The notes: generated from the letters alone by a model not told the origin. A DNA stretch of 64,000 bases from Megaustenia siamemsis (GCA_032433765.1 JAVIAB010000092.1:62100126-62164125), one strand, 5' to 3'; positions 24,627 to 36,320 are shown, counted from the first letter of the stretch. Numbers and translations are program-made.

Positions 24627-25160
24627 CTCATCATCATCGAGTGCAGTCTTCATCGTTTGTTTTCTTTTCTTTTCTTTCCATCCAATTCTACCTATTCTTC
24701 TATATATCCACATTTCAAAGGCTTCAATTTTCTTGTCTAATGTCTCTGCACTATACAGAAATGTTGAGAAGATATAACATTTTGCTATTCTTAGTAAAAC
24801 TACTGTCATCATCATCGAGTGCCGTTGTTATAGACTGTCTTGTCCATTTTTTGATGTTACTCGTCCATGTTAGGCTTGGTCTGCCTCTATTACCCTGCAT
24901 TTACCCTTCCAATATTACTATTAGTAGGCTGTTGTGTTTTTTAACATGCCCCCAAAATTTCATTGGTCTTGTTCTAATTGTGTTTAGTAGTTCTCTTTTA
25001 ACTGTTAGTTGTTTTAAAGCTTCAATTGTTTTCTTTTCTTTCCATCCAATATTCTTCTATATATCCACATTTCAAAGGCTTCAATTTTCTGTTCTATTTT
25101 CTGTCTAATGTCCATGTTTCTGCACCATACAGGAATATTGAGATGTAACATTTTACTATT
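24627..25160 (-). mobile_element. Two adjacent LINE family D tails
   Basis: Two - strand copies lie head to tail. Each starts (on the + strand) with CATCATCATCGAGTGC, at 24628 and 24809, and contains the WKEKK-type segment. The first copy has a large internal deletion. Both are 5'-truncated. Confidence 0.7.
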
Positions 25161-25395
25161 CTTAGTTCTCATGGGTGTCATGGCGGCTGCGTGTTGATCG
25201 TTTTTATTATAATTCGGCTCTTGCTGATATATTTATATTATTTACGCGACAGTCTATTTGTGAAATAATGTGCTGCTATTCCCCGTTTTGGTGTATGTTT
25301 TACTTCTGACAAGTGGATGGACAGTGAACTTTACCGATATTTAAGTGGAATATGATTTATTCTTCTTTATGTTGTGTCTTTGCGGTTCGACAATA

Positions 25396-26235
25396 ATGGC
25401 GCCGGGCGGGTATGTTCAACCCGAATATAAAAAGTCTGTGACGGTGGATGACAGTCCAGAACTACAACTACCTTGGACATACTATAACCAGTGATGGAAA
25501 ATGTACAACTGAAATAAACAAATGAATAGGGATGGCAAAAAGTAATTTTAATGCCATGAACAACATTCTAACATAAAAACAAATAACACCAGGGCTAAAA
25601 CTATGAATAGCAAAATGTTACATCTTCTCAATATTCCTATATGGTGCAGAAACATGGACATTAGACAAGAAAACAGAACAGAGAATTGAAGCCTTTGAAA
25701 TGTGGGTATGTAGAAGAATAGGTAGAATTGGATGGAAGGAAAAGAAAACAAACGATGAAGTCTTAAAACAACTAAAAATGAAAAGAGAACTACTAAGCAC
25801 AATTCAAACAAGACAAATGCGATTTTTGGGCCATGTTAAAAGACACAACAGCCTACTAAAAGTAATCCTGGAGGGGAAAATACAAGGTAAAAGAGGTAGA
25901 AGCAGACCAAGACTAACATGGACGAGCAACATAAAAAGATGGACAAATCAGCCTATGACAACCTGCACCATCAAAGCAAGAAACAGAGTAGAATGGCGAT
26001 CCATGGTAGCCAACCTTCGTTACGGAGACGGCACTCGATAATGATAACGGTGGATGGGGCGGAATAATCAGAAATGATAAACGGCTCAGAAAACGAAAAC
26101 AGCAAAGTGTGTGGTACACATGAGGCATATTCAGGACGCAAAAGACGAATATGGCAGACCACCGTGAAAGAGATTGGAGCCTCATCACGTAACATTCCAA
26201 AGAAAGACAGAAACCCCATGCTATATGCACTATAA
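25396..26235 (+). pseudogene. Short ORF of unknown origin split by a LINE
   Basis: An ATG at 25396 in a good context (acaataATGG) opens MAPGGYVQPEYKKSVTVD. It is cut after 25450 by a LINE, and the same frame resumes after the second copy of the duplication at 26057. One TAA lies three codons on, then the frame runs about 55 codons (SEMINGSENENSKV to KKDRNPMLYAL) to a stop near 26234. I recognise no family. It could be a retrotransposon ORF1, an old retrocopy or chance. Confidence 0.3.
25451..26046 (+). mobile_element. LINE family D, 596-bp 3' copy
   Basis: 5'-truncated copy with the longest open frame of this family (25700-26041): RRIGRIGWKEKK, FLGHVKRH, KRGRSRPRLTW and MVANLRYGDGTR, ending at a (gat)-like terminus. 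The target duplication acggtggatg is at 25441-25450 and 26047-26056. It supplies the reference for the other family D fragments. Confidence 0.9.
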
Positions 26236-26377
26236 TTGTAATTTTTTTTAAAAACTGTTATTTAATTCGTAATGGCCTGCATGTTTCACAATTATTTCAT
26301 TATATTCTCTTTAGCCTGACCTTCAGAGTTCATTTGAGTGAAATTGTTTTGACTGATTAAGGAGTCTCTTCTATGAT

Positions 26378-26791
26378 CTATTCAATTCCTTGCCTTTTTA
26401 TTATTATATCAGTGTGAGCCTCTCGTGTTACACGAAGAAGGCAATTTTTTAAAATGTCAACCGAATGTTTTCCGGTAAAATTGTTTGGCCTTAATGGTCC
26501 CGAAGTAGGGCTGCCGGACTCGTACTTTATTATAACGTAACTATTATAATGAGCGATTAGTCTTGGCGCCAAATTTATTTGTAAAAACGATAGACTATTT
26601 AAGTGCCTGGCACTCCCTGAACGTAGACCGCGCTTTTCAAAAGTAACTACATCCCTTCCCCTTACACAAGCCGATACTAATGACTTCAACGATACTAAAG
26701 TTAATTCTCTATTTTGATCTAGACTTGCCGAACCAAGAAAATAAATCTGTTGCTTCAGTTTCTTATTACCCAAAACACTCAAAATGGTCAA
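26378..26791 (-). CDS. Unidentified 137-codon ORF
   Basis: An ATG-to-stop frame beginning MTILSVLGNKK and ending KRQGIE. It is long for this AT-rich context, and the stretch holds more CpG than its neighbours, but I recognise no domain, signal peptide or membrane segment. A TTGGCGCCAA palindrome lies inside it near 26563. It may be a first exon, promoter-type CpG-rich DNA, or chance. Confidence 0.2.
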   Translation of the reverse strand: MTILSVLGNKKLKQQIYFLGSASLDQNRELTLVSLKSLVSACVRGRDVVTFEKRGLRSGSARHLNSLSFLQINLAPRLIAHYNSYVIIKYESGSPTSGPLRPNNFTGKHSVDILKNCLLRVTREAHTDIIIKRQGIE

Positions 26792-26984
26792 AGTTTAGTT
26801 AAAGACACAAGTTGATTTTTTAATGATTGTTATTTTAAATGTCTATATTTGGGAATGCAAGTTATTCTAGAGTTATTTAGTTTGACATTTTATACTTTCA
26901 GTAAAGTTTCTTTATTAATAATTTTATGTTTTCAGTTGTTTTTCCCCCCCTTCATGTAAAAGTTTGATTGTTTTAACAATTCTA

Positions 26985-27240
26985 AAAAAAAAAAGTAGAA
27001 GAAAAAAGTGGTATGGTGATAGCGATAGCTTTACGTGATAATGGACAAAACAAAAGTCGAGGTTTCGACCAAGTAGGCCTTCAGCTGGAACAACAAACAA
27101 CACAAAAAATATATATAAGGATATGTAAACAAATCTAACTACATGGCGATAATATGCTAGATACTCAATAATATAAATAAAAAAGGGTCACCTCCCTGTG
27201 GTCCTTTGGTTGGTTAGAGTGAAGTTTTATGGGACAGAAA
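26985..27240 (-). mobile_element. Penelope-like element 3' end fragment
   Basis: On the - strand it shows CTGAAGGCC, then GTCGAAACC and CACGTAAAGC, the same ordered terminal motifs as the element at 21640-22880. No coding part remains. Confidence 0.6.
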
Positions 27241-27402
27241 TGTCTGGTTAGCAAAGTGCAAAAAAAAGTATTTTATTTTATCTAACAATAACAATAATTA
27301 ATAATAAATGCTGAGAGAAAATTTTTAGCTTGCAATGAATTAAGTGTACTCATTCCTGTTTGAGACACTGTGATAATTTGGTACTTTTACTTTACTCTCT
27401 TT

Positions 27403-27666
27403 AAAAAGGAAGTAAGTAAAGTACCCGTCACGCCAAGTGGCGTATAGGGAAATATGGTGTTAGTGACCCTATATTTTACAGACCTTCAGCACATGATTTT
27501 TGTGGTAATGTGGTCAGTATTACGCCAGTGCTGCTTTACTTTCCCAGAAAAAAATCCGGTACCCATTTAAGGCTTGGTGAACCAGGAAGCCGTCGGTTGG
27601 GATCGAACACTACCCCTTGTCCGTGGTAGTCCAGTTCACTAACCACTGAGCTATCGCGGCTCCCTA
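27403..27666 (-). mobile_element. SINE family 1, copy 4
   Basis: Reverse-oriented, full length, CTACCACGG variant. Flanked by tactctcttt at 27393-27402 and 27667-27676. Confidence 0.93.
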
Positions 27667-27676
27667 TACTCTCTTT

Positions 27677-28617
27677 GCTTGTCGATATTTCTTCTGAGTG
27701 ACGCTTAGGGGTGTGTTCTGTTTAGAGACTTTACGTTTTCTCGTTATATTCGCAAGAGGTGACTGCGGCGCTGAAATATGGTGTCCATTTTGTGGTCAGA
27801 TGTACTTGGTTGAAATAAATTAAATATGACACTCTCATTTCCCACCATTGGTCCCTCCCTCATGTCAAGATAAGTAAATAAGAGTATTTAATCATGTCTA
27901 AAATGGGTGATATTACTTGTGCTCCATGCTTATCATGCGTCTAAGAGAAACAAAATTGAAGCTGACAATTACAAAATACACATTGTGATGGCTTGGCAAT
28001 AATTCAGATGAGTAAAATCCTGACCAAATGATCTCCAAATAATAGTTTATCATATGCAACTTTGCAGTAAGGAAAGAAAGGTGTCAACTCTTGAAAGCAA
28101 TGCACTTTCAATGGTGGGGAATAAAGGAAAGAGAGAACAGAGGCCTACAAGTTGTTGAGTCATTAACACCAACACAACATAACGTCACTGCCTACTTAGG
28201 AGCCTTTCTGAGAGAGAGAGACAGAGGTGTGCTGAAAAACATGTAACCAAAAACCACCTGAAACTATTAATTAAGCAACTGTATGGTGAGGGGTTGACAA
28301 TTGCAAAGACAAGATATTTACACTAATAGTGAGAATGAAATTCTATTTAGCAAATGTGAAAACAATATTCAATATACAATGAATGGTCAAATTAATAAAA
28401 TCCCAACTGCCATGGAGCACTTACTTAAATATGCAGGCAGTAGCAATGTGTATAATAGCACAATGAATTTACATATAGTTGATAATCCTGTAGGTAATAA
28501 TAAACTATAAAACTTCAAAGCAGACAACAAGAAACAAACCTAGAACTAAGTTTGTTACCAGGTTTTAAAAAAAAGGAAACTGAAATGTGGCAATATGAAT
28601 AAAATATTTTAATCCTG
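27677..28617. other. AT-rich spacer
   Basis: No gene or repeat family identified. Confidence 0.4.
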
Positions 28618-28630
28618 GAATAAAAAATAA

Positions 28631-29528
28631 AGGCATCGAATGGATACAAGGAGACCATTTGGAGGACCTCGACTTTGCTGATGACATAGTTCTCATTAGC
28701 AGTCAGATAAAAACGATGCAGGAAAACACAAATGAACTATCATCAATAGCCAGCAAAACTGGGCTTGAGATCAATCATGAAAAGACTAAAGTCATGAAAA
28801 GCTTAATTCCAACATACGACAAAATATACATGGAAAACAAATCAGTGGAAGAGATCGATCACTTTATCTATCTTGGAAGTCACATTGATCGAGAAGGGGA
28901 TACAAGCAAAGAAATTAGAATCAGAATAGCTAAAGCAGAAATATCTTTCAGAAGCCTTGAAAAGTTGTGGAAATCAAAACTCATCAGCACAAACACAAAA
29001 CTTAGACTATTCAAAAAAATGTACTATCAACCCTTACGTATGCGTGTGAAAGCTGGAAAACAACAAGAAATATAGAAACAAAGTTGAACGCATTCGAAAA
29101 TAAATGTCTAAGGAAAATACTTGGTATAGCGTGGAACGAATTCAAAGCAAACGAGGAAATTAGAGAAATCGCCAATCAACCACTAATATCTTCAGTAATA
29201 AAGAAAAGACGATGGTCATGTGTTGGACATGTGATGAGAAGAGATAATAAACGAATAGCAAAGCAAGCCCTCATATGGGAAACAACAGGTAAGAGAAAAA
29301 GAGGAAGACCCAGAGAGACATTGAGAAGAACATTGATGAAAGAGGCAAGAGCAGCAGTATTCGGCTCCCTCAGTGAGATAGAGCTGCTTGCACAGAACAG
29401 AGACAAATGGCGAGATTTGATAAAATATCTTTAAAAGAATTGAAAACTGCTAGAACAAACATCCAGATAAGAGAAGTATCTTGGTCTACGCCCTATGGGC
29501 CGGCTACGGCTCGAAAGGTCAATAGATA
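28631..29528 (+). mobile_element. LINE family B, 898-bp copy
   Basis: 5'-truncated copy starting just before the RT active site (DLDFADDIVLISSQ at about 28665) and running to the family 3' end (CGAAAGGTCAATAGATAGA). Two frames, 28659-29075 and 29084-29434, are separated by a small frameshift near 29020. It closely resembles the 17361-19394 copy, so it is fairly young. The 13-bp duplication gaataaaaaataa is at 28618-28630 and 29529-29541. Confidence 0.93.
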
Positions 29529-29541
29529 GAATAAAAAATAA

Positions 29542-29899
29542 CACACACGAAACACTCTCTGCAAACATAATTTTTTTCAGAAAGACTAGAAACAATGTCA
29601 TAACAACTTTATAAACCAACAATGCTTCATTGTCAACAAATGAAACAATATCATCATCATACATGTGGGAAGTAGGCAAGAAAGATAAAGATAAATAAAT
29701 GGCAACAGTACCTCACACTAGAAGAAAAGTAACCAGAGTTTGCCCGAGTCTACATACTCACAATCATGCTATGTATAGTTACAATGTACGAAAGACGTTC
29801 TCAAATAGTACGAAAATCTACATAAATCCTTAAGTGATCTTTATGTTGTTCTGTACATGCATCCAAGGTTGACTACCATTTAGAACCATATACTCTCTT
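29542..29899. other. Spacer
   Basis: No gene or repeat seen. Confidence 0.4.
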
Positions 29900-30215
29900 C
29901 TAACTAAACTCAGGATATTCAAATCAGATGTATTAACCACTCTTACTTAGGCATGCCAGAGCTGGAAAACTAAAGAAATAGAAAATATATTTGTGCGCAT
30001 TTGAATGAAAAATTCCCAAGGAAAATACTTCATGTATCATGGAATGAATAGAATGCAGAAATAAGAGATATGACAAAGCATCTAATGATATACTCTACAA
30101 TAAGGAGAAGGTGGTTATATGCCGACCATGTGATAAGAGACAAGAGAATTTCAAAGCAGGACCTCAGATTCAACCAAAGGGTAAAAAAGACCCTAGATAA
30201 ATAATAACACTCCTC
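29900..30215 (+). mobile_element. LINE family B, highly degenerate remnant
   Basis: Matches the C-terminal part of the family B RT ORF in order (LRIFKSDVLTTLT-like, AWNE, then ADHVIRDKRI) with many stops. It is much older than the neighbour at 28631-29528. Confidence 0.55.
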
Positions 30216-30632
30216 CCCTCCCCTGCAAAAAAAATAAAATATATAAAATCTGTGTCAATAACAGCAGGCATAAACTTTTATCTAAGCAGTACTGTACTTC
30301 TGTTCACCTAAACTTATCATAATTCATATAATAATACATAAAGATTACAAAATCTGAAAATAAAGATGTATTTGCAAATAAAATAAACAATTTGTGTATG
30401 TATTTCTTTTTTCTTTACTTGCCTAAGATTTTACAGTCCGAATCTGTCACTAGAAGAGCTCCGGGTTAAGTTTAGGGTTGGAATAGCTTACAATTAACCT
30501 TAAAATGTTTGAAAAAATAAAATAAAATGCACACACTAGAAACGGCTGATAATTCAAGTACGTCTGATGGGAGGGAGATCACTCATTTAGCAGAAATAAT
30601 TTGGAGCATTAAACTCGTAAATTATCATCATT

Positions 30633-30945
30633 TAATGATTTCAGTGGTGAAATAAACAAAAATGTAGCAATTATTTGTACAGCGTTTTGGAGATTGCTCG
30701 AAAACGGCATGTATAACTGCTATGCGGATGAGAGCTCCGTAATTTCTTTATCATAAAAAGCTAAAACGACGGAATGGTTACCAAAAAAATTTCATGATTT
30801 CCATGAAGAAATAAAATGATGTAGCAATTATTTTTACAGCGTTTTGGAGATTGCTCGAAAACGGCATGTATAACTGCCTTGCAGATGAGAGCTCTGCAAT
30901 TGCTGTATCATAAAAAGCTAAAACGACGAAATACTTAACATTCTT
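30633..30945. repeat. Tandem duplication, about 160 bp x 2
   Basis: Two copies of a unit containing tacagcgttttggagattgc and tcgaaaacggcatgtataac. It lies about 0.9 kb upstream of the glutaredoxin-like gene. Confidence 0.85.
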
Positions 30946-31833
30946 GTAAGATTATGACTGATCATTAGAAGTAGGGACAAACCCTTGCTCCAACTGTCTG
31001 CCATGCACTCCAAGAAAGTATTCACACATTGAACTTTTTGAAGACAAAAAAAAAGCTACCACGAACAAGCCAGTTTCTTTTTTTTTTTTCCCCCACAAGA
31101 AATTCCCGTTAAAACAAAAAAAAATTGGCTTTTAAAGAAAAAAAAAACATAGTGCAATGGATGTCAGTTAATTAATTAGGTTCACCGTTAGGGTTAGGAA
31201 AACTAAAGGAACATCCTTTAGTAGAGTTCGCGGTAACATTAACATAAATGAAGTAGAGAATGAAATAGAATTGGCTGGTGACCACCATAGCAGAGAAAGA
31301 GAGGAAGAGGATGTGGATACCAGGGCTACATTAAAATATAGGACGCGATAAAACGGCGAACTGAGCATTAAAAACTGTGACGGCATCAACACAACGCTGT
31401 TACGCTTGTTGCAGAATTCCGCTTCATCTGCTATTGTTTGCATGACTTGTCTTTATGTAAACACTGAATGTAACAAGCATAATTTAATTACGTATAACGC
31501 GTGCATTAAACAAATATTGACTAGAAGTCAAGTTTTTATAGTGGATAATTCACCAAAAATGAATATCCGAGACGGCTTTTAGTAGTTTTTTGTCGAGGTC
31601 GCTCTCACTCACAGTCACACTGCTCGAAGTAGACTAGCCGAGCCGGCGTCTAAAATTAAAAATTAATTATATATGTTTGTATATATATATATATACAAAG
31701 TCTACCAATTCTTATAATAATATTCTACTTCTACTAATATTAATTAAAAGTTATATATAAAATTCAGTATTACTGTATTTGAGTACTTATAATATTCATA
31801 TTGCAACGCCTAAAAATAAAAGAAATCGTCATC
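30946..31833. other. Upstream flank of the glutaredoxin-like gene
   Basis: This stretch holds A- and T-rich tracts and, at 31640-31700, a (ta)n run. Positions 31180-31352 read as a hydrophilic, acidic + strand frame (VENEIELAGDHHSRER) preceded by an acceptor-like TTAATTAG, ending in TAA. I could not link it to a gene. No TATA box or start-site motif could be assigned with confidence. Confidence 0.3.
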
Positions 31834-32187
31834 ATGACGCTCACGCGTAATAACTTCTACAGAATTGTTTGTAAGATTTCATTGGCCACTCGTATCAGTA
31901 GTGAGAGTAGTGTGGCGCATTGCATTAAACTTAGAAAAAGGTCCATAGCCGATCAAGCAAGCAGTGTATTCAATGCTCCATTCTTTATCAATAATTTATC
32001 ATCGCGCGCAGCCTGTGATCCCAAGATTATCCTTGAAGACTTCTGTTCACACCATGCTTTTTTACGGCGATTTTGTACCACCACCTACTGTATGCCAAAG
32101 AAGTTACCAGTTCTAACCCTCTATACCAAACAACCGTGTCCGTTATGCGACCAAGCATTGAGTGAACTGAAACCCTTATTAGAACAG
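31834..32187 (+). CDS. C5orf63: Glutaredoxin-like gene, exon 1
   Basis: Encodes the N-terminal extension and the CPLC redox motif, ending SELKPLLEQ at the donor CAG|GTAGAT. Confidence 0.9.
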
Positions 32188-35100
32188 GTAGATCATTTAT
32201 TTGTTTTGCACGGTTCCCATAACTTCATTGTCCTTGGATAGAAGAAGCATTTTAAATAATAATTTAATTTATAATTTGTAGCTAGTATCAGTAGAAGTAG
32301 AATGCTGTATACTGTATCACACTGTATAAGAAAGTCAACAGTGTCTTCTGTGTCTAAAACTAGCCTAAGAGACTTCCGTCACATATTTCTGTGCTTGTTA
32401 TTAATTATTTTTAATTGCTTCTGGTCAATTGATATGAATGTCAAGAAAAATGGAGAATATTTAATTTAAATTTCTATGGAAGACACATTTAAAATTGTTT
32501 GAGAAAAGTAAGCAATTAATTAATCCAATAATAATTCAGTTTGTTTCCCCAGCTAAAACCGATGGTGGTGCATGTTATACCTATATATATCTTTAAATTG
32601 TAAAAGAAAATTGTGCAAAACAATGCTTCCCTCATAGAGTTATAAAAATGCGTTTGGCTATTCAATTAGCATGACCTAAGCTTTATGGTGCCTGAACTTG
32701 GCAATACAGATGCCTGAGATGCACTCCCTGGAGTAATTTCAGAAAAATCAGTGAAACAATTTAATTATAGAAGGTGATTGTAAGCCTGCAGTTATTAGTT
32801 TTCAACTCGCAATGGTTCCTTTACTATCGCTGTATATCATCTAAGCTACCTTGAGATCAGGGGTCACTGGGAAAGAAAAACCTGGTTGCTTCACATAAGA
32901 CTGGAACCAGGTACCTTTACTTTGATGATCATCAGATATTGCAATAGCCAACTGCATTATGACTCCATCTTACTCTTATGCCAGTGCTTCTTGTTAATTC
33001 CAGGATTGATTTCTTGTGTCATATTGTTGAACTGTCTTGTATCTTTTCTTGTTACTTTCCTCTCTCTCTTTTTCTCCTCAGTGTTTCCTGTTGTCACAAT
33101 ATTTTGCAGTTTTCCTCTTCACATCACAAGGCCCAAATAAAGTGGACTGTCTTTATCTGATAGAATTTAACAGATTTCTTTGTGATCCTCCTTTTTTCAG
33201 GACTTCATGTTGCTCTGTTTAGCAATCCATTATATTCTCAATATTGTTCTGTAAAACCACATTTCTGTGCCTCCAAGTACCTTCTTGTTTGTCTACAGAT
33301 CAACCATGACTTACTTCCATAAACAGTTTTTCCCCATCAGAAATAATCGTAAGTGAATTAATCTGTTACCAAACTCTTAGCAATACCAATTTTGTTAAAC
33401 TTAAGCAGCAAACACATAATTTGAGGTAAAAATAACAATAAAATGCTCTAAATATTAATTTAAAACAGTGGGCATCAGCTCACAGGCTTCTGGATCAATA
33501 ACAACAAACTAAAACAATAAATAAAATATACAGATACTATATAACAAAATGAAGATTGCATTTAGTGTAACTTAATGAGTGGTGATGTTCTATGTGGCAT
33601 GCCTCCCTTCATGATGGAACTGTTATTGCTAATAAAGATGACATTATCTTCAAATATTTGCTATCTATATTCATACTCTCTAGGGTTTTTGCAATTTTGT
33701 TGTTTCATTTTATCAAATACCTGGGTGCAGTCAAAAAGGCACAAGTATAAATCTGTCTGGAATATTTTGTAACAACTGGGAAAATTGAGGGACGAAGAGA
33801 TAGAGGAAAGAAAGAGAAAAAATACCAGACAGCTTAAGAGAATGGCTTGGCAGAAGGTCAACAACAGAAATGATAAATAACTGTCGAGATTGAAAATTGT
33901 GGAGAGACGTGATCACCTACGCCAGCAGGCCCGGTACTTGATGATGATAAATCTGTCTTTACTTCATTAACTCTTTCTATTAATGTTCTGATAATGCATT
34001 ATATTGCACTCTTTGTGCCTTATTCTCTACAAATTTACACAGCTCATTCCAATTTTTACGTTTTATTTTTCCATCTCATGATAGTTCACTGTAATGTTTT
34101 AGTCATGTGACTCATTAGGCTAACTGTGTAGGGCCTTCACATTGTATGGATCCAGGTTTTTAATAAAGCAATGAATATAGATTTTAACAAATCATTGTTG
34201 TGTCCACCATTATAAATATCATTTGGCAGTTTTGTTGTTACTTCTATTCCAAATTCTCCCAAGCTTCAATTTTTTAAAATTGTTATATTATCAGATTCTG
34301 CAGCTTGTCTTAATACATCCTCAGCTTTTGTCTTGACTATTGGTCTCCTTCACATGTGTTTTTAATACTGGTCTGTCATTCATTTATAAAGTTTATTTTT
34401 GTACTCTGCCCTTTTGTCTGCAACATTACTTTGTTCCAACATTTTCCCTTCCCAAACAGCCTTGGCTCTATGTTCTCTTCCTATTATTTCACTTATATGT
34501 TTCTGCTATGATTTTGTATCTCTTTTATATTGCCTTCCAGCTAATTACATTTCTAATTTGACCATTCCTCCTTAGCTATCCTACATTTATTTATTTTTTC
34601 TTTATTTAGATATTTAAATGTTGCTTCATCTTGCTTTAGTTTTCATCATGTATGTGAACTGTAGCATTTCTTGTTAGGCATATTTCTTTATTCTTTGCAG
34701 TTTTCCTTCTAGCTGGCACCAATTCTTCAGATGTTTACTATATTGACTCTCATAGAACATAATGATAGTGACCACATATTCCATAAATATGTTCTAATGA
34801 TCTTAAAAAAAATATATATATATAATTATAATAGTAGTATAAGTATACTAGTAGTTTCCCAGCGTAGCCTGGGACAGACGACCTCCAACCTCCAGTAAGA
34901 GCCGGGAATGTCAAGAAAGCCATTACGACCCGCCACATCTTATGAGTCAAAGGGCAAATATGCTTGTATCAACTCGTGGTAATCCATCAACAACAACAAC
35001 TATTGACATAGATTTGTTGCATAAGCTATTTTTCATTTTCTGGAATGCTATTTTGGCCATTGTTTTTTATTTCTAAAAATATCTAAATACATTACATAAA

Positions 35101-35329
35101 CATACAAATCTAAAAGATTTTTATCATTAACATTTTTATTGCTTTCCACCAGGTCAACCTTCAAAAAGTGGACATAACAGCCCCTGAAAATAAAGTCTGG
35201 TGGAATGCATATCGTTATGATATTCCAGTCTTTCATCTAAATGGAAAGTTTCTTATGAAGCATAAGGCAGACCTTGAGAAACTTAAGATTGCTCTTGAGA
35301 ACTTCCATGTGGACAATAAATCATCATGA
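31834..35329 (+). CDS. C5orf63: Glutaredoxin-like protein, C5orf63/DUF836 family
   Basis: Two exons, 31834-32187 and 35153-35329, joined in phase 0 across a 2,965-bp GT/AG intron, give 176 residues. The thioredoxin-fold core starts about residue 87: LPVLTLYTKQPCPLC has a CPLC redox motif (Cys102, Cys105), and exon 2 supplies VDITAPENKVWWNAYRYDIP with the expected cis-proline, then FHLNGKFLMKHK. Family members are small thioredoxin-fold proteins of uncertain function. The first 86 residues are basic, Ser/Arg-rich and poor in acidic residues, compatible with a mitochondrial presequence (inference). I chose the first ATG; an ATG at 32092 (residue 87) would give the bare domain. POLR3C lies tail to tail downstream. 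Confidence 0.9.
32920..33330 (-). mobile_element. LINE family C, degenerate fragment
   Basis: Follows, in order, the 51880-52210 segment of the longer family C copy, including tattctcaatattgttctgt and aaaccacatttctg. No open frame remains. Confidence 0.6.
33600..34100 (-). mobile_element. LINE RT remnant (interrupted)
   Basis: On the - strand DLYLCLFDCTQVFDK corresponds to the first catalytic block of LINE reverse transcriptases (DLYLCFIDYTKAFD type). The flanks are degraded. A 188-bp family C tail is inserted within it. Confidence 0.55.
33759..33946 (+). mobile_element. LINE family C, 188-bp insertion
   Basis: A very short 5'-truncated tail ending GATCACCTACGCCAGC plus (gat)n. It is flanked by ataaatctgtct at 33747-33758 and 33947-33958. 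It interrupts an older LINE RT remnant of opposite strand. Confidence 0.88.
35153..35329 (+). CDS. C5orf63: Glutaredoxin-like gene, exon 2
   Basis: Encodes the second half of the fold (VNLQKVDITAPENK to NFHVDNKSS) and the TGA stop. The acceptor is CCACCAG. Confidence 0.92.
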   Translation, partial: VNLQKVDITAPENKVWWNAYRYDIPVFHLNGKFLMKHKADLEKLKIALENFHVDNKSS

Positions 35330-35375
35330 ATTATCAGATGTATTTTTAGTATATTTGTACATGTAAATATTCTAC

Positions 35376-35381
35376 ATTAAA
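35376..35381 (+). promoter_or_regulatory. Candidate polyadenylation signal
   Basis: ATTAAA lies 47 bp after the stop codon of the glutaredoxin-like gene. An AATAAA also occurs near 35460. Confidence 0.5.
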
Positions 35382-35944
35382 AGATATTTGCTTCTGACTT
35401 TGTGAAATACATGAGAGATGATAATATATATTTCTAAAACTAATTAACTTTCAAATCAAAATAAATATATATTTTAACTGAAACTTTAAACTAGAAATTT
35501 AACCAAAAGTGATTATGTCTCAATTGAACCACTTTTGAGAATTGAACTTGGGCCCTTCTGTTCAGGAAGCGCGAGCTCATTATTTTGTGCTACTTGGGCC
35601 AAATTTTAAAACAAAAAAGTTAAAAGCTTTTTTCACAAGTCATCTTTCACAATTAACCAATTTTTGTTTTAATGACCTTGTGGGGTTCCTCACCCAAGTT
35701 TTGGAGTTTGTGCTGATATCATCCTATGTTATTAGGAAGAAGACACTGGAATGCTAATGGACCATGTCCAAGTAAAGTGATGATGGTCCTAACAAGACAC
35801 ATGAAAGATCTACAGAGACTGCCAAAAATACAGAATACAAAATTAAGATCTTTAACAAGATCTCTTGGATACCTATGAAGCCTGTGTGGAGTCACAAAGC
35901 CAGGATGTTAAATCACTACCGTGGAAAACAGTTAAAGATAAGAT

Positions 35945-36320
35945 GGTGAGAAAATCGCCAATCACCCACTAATATCTTCATTAATCAAGAAAAGACAATG
36001 GTCATATGTTGGACATGTGATGAGGAGAGATAATAACTGAATAACAAAGCAAGCCCTCATGTGGAAAACAACAGGTAAGAGGAAAAGAGGCCGACCCAGA
36101 GATACACTGAGAAGAAAATTGATCACAGAGGCTAGAGCAGCAGGAATCAGCTCCTTCGGATAGAGTTGCTTGCATGGAACAGAGACAAATGGCGAGATTT
36201 GATAAAAGATCTTTACAAGGATTGAAAACTGTTAGAATTAAAAATTAGATAAGAGAAAGAGTATCTGGATCTATGTCCTATGGGCCTGCTACTGCTCAAA
36301 AGGTCAATAGAGAGATAGAT
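35945..36320 (+). mobile_element. LINE family B, 3' end
   Basis: 5'-truncated copy from the IANHPLISSLIKKRQ-like segment to the AAAGGTCAATAGAGAGATAG terminus, with several substitutions. A SINE is inserted directly behind it. Confidence 0.8.

Larger units (their letters stand above)
32188..35152 (+). other. Intron of the glutaredoxin-like gene
   Basis: Starts GTAGAT and ends CTTTCCACCAG. It contains a degenerate family C LINE (32920-33330), a LINE RT remnant (33600-34100) and a short family C insertion (33759-33946). Confidence 0.88.

Noticed and set aside
24641..25108. 155-codon + strand ORF
   Set aside because: It is antisense to two family D LINE tails.
31187..31200. Telomere-like TTAGGGTTAGG
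   Set aside because: Only about two units; chance in AT-rich DNA.
31168..31443. - strand 91-codon ORF near the glutaredoxin-like gene
   Set aside because: Ser/Leu-rich with no recognised motif. The opposite strand looks more coding-like, so this is probably a shadow.
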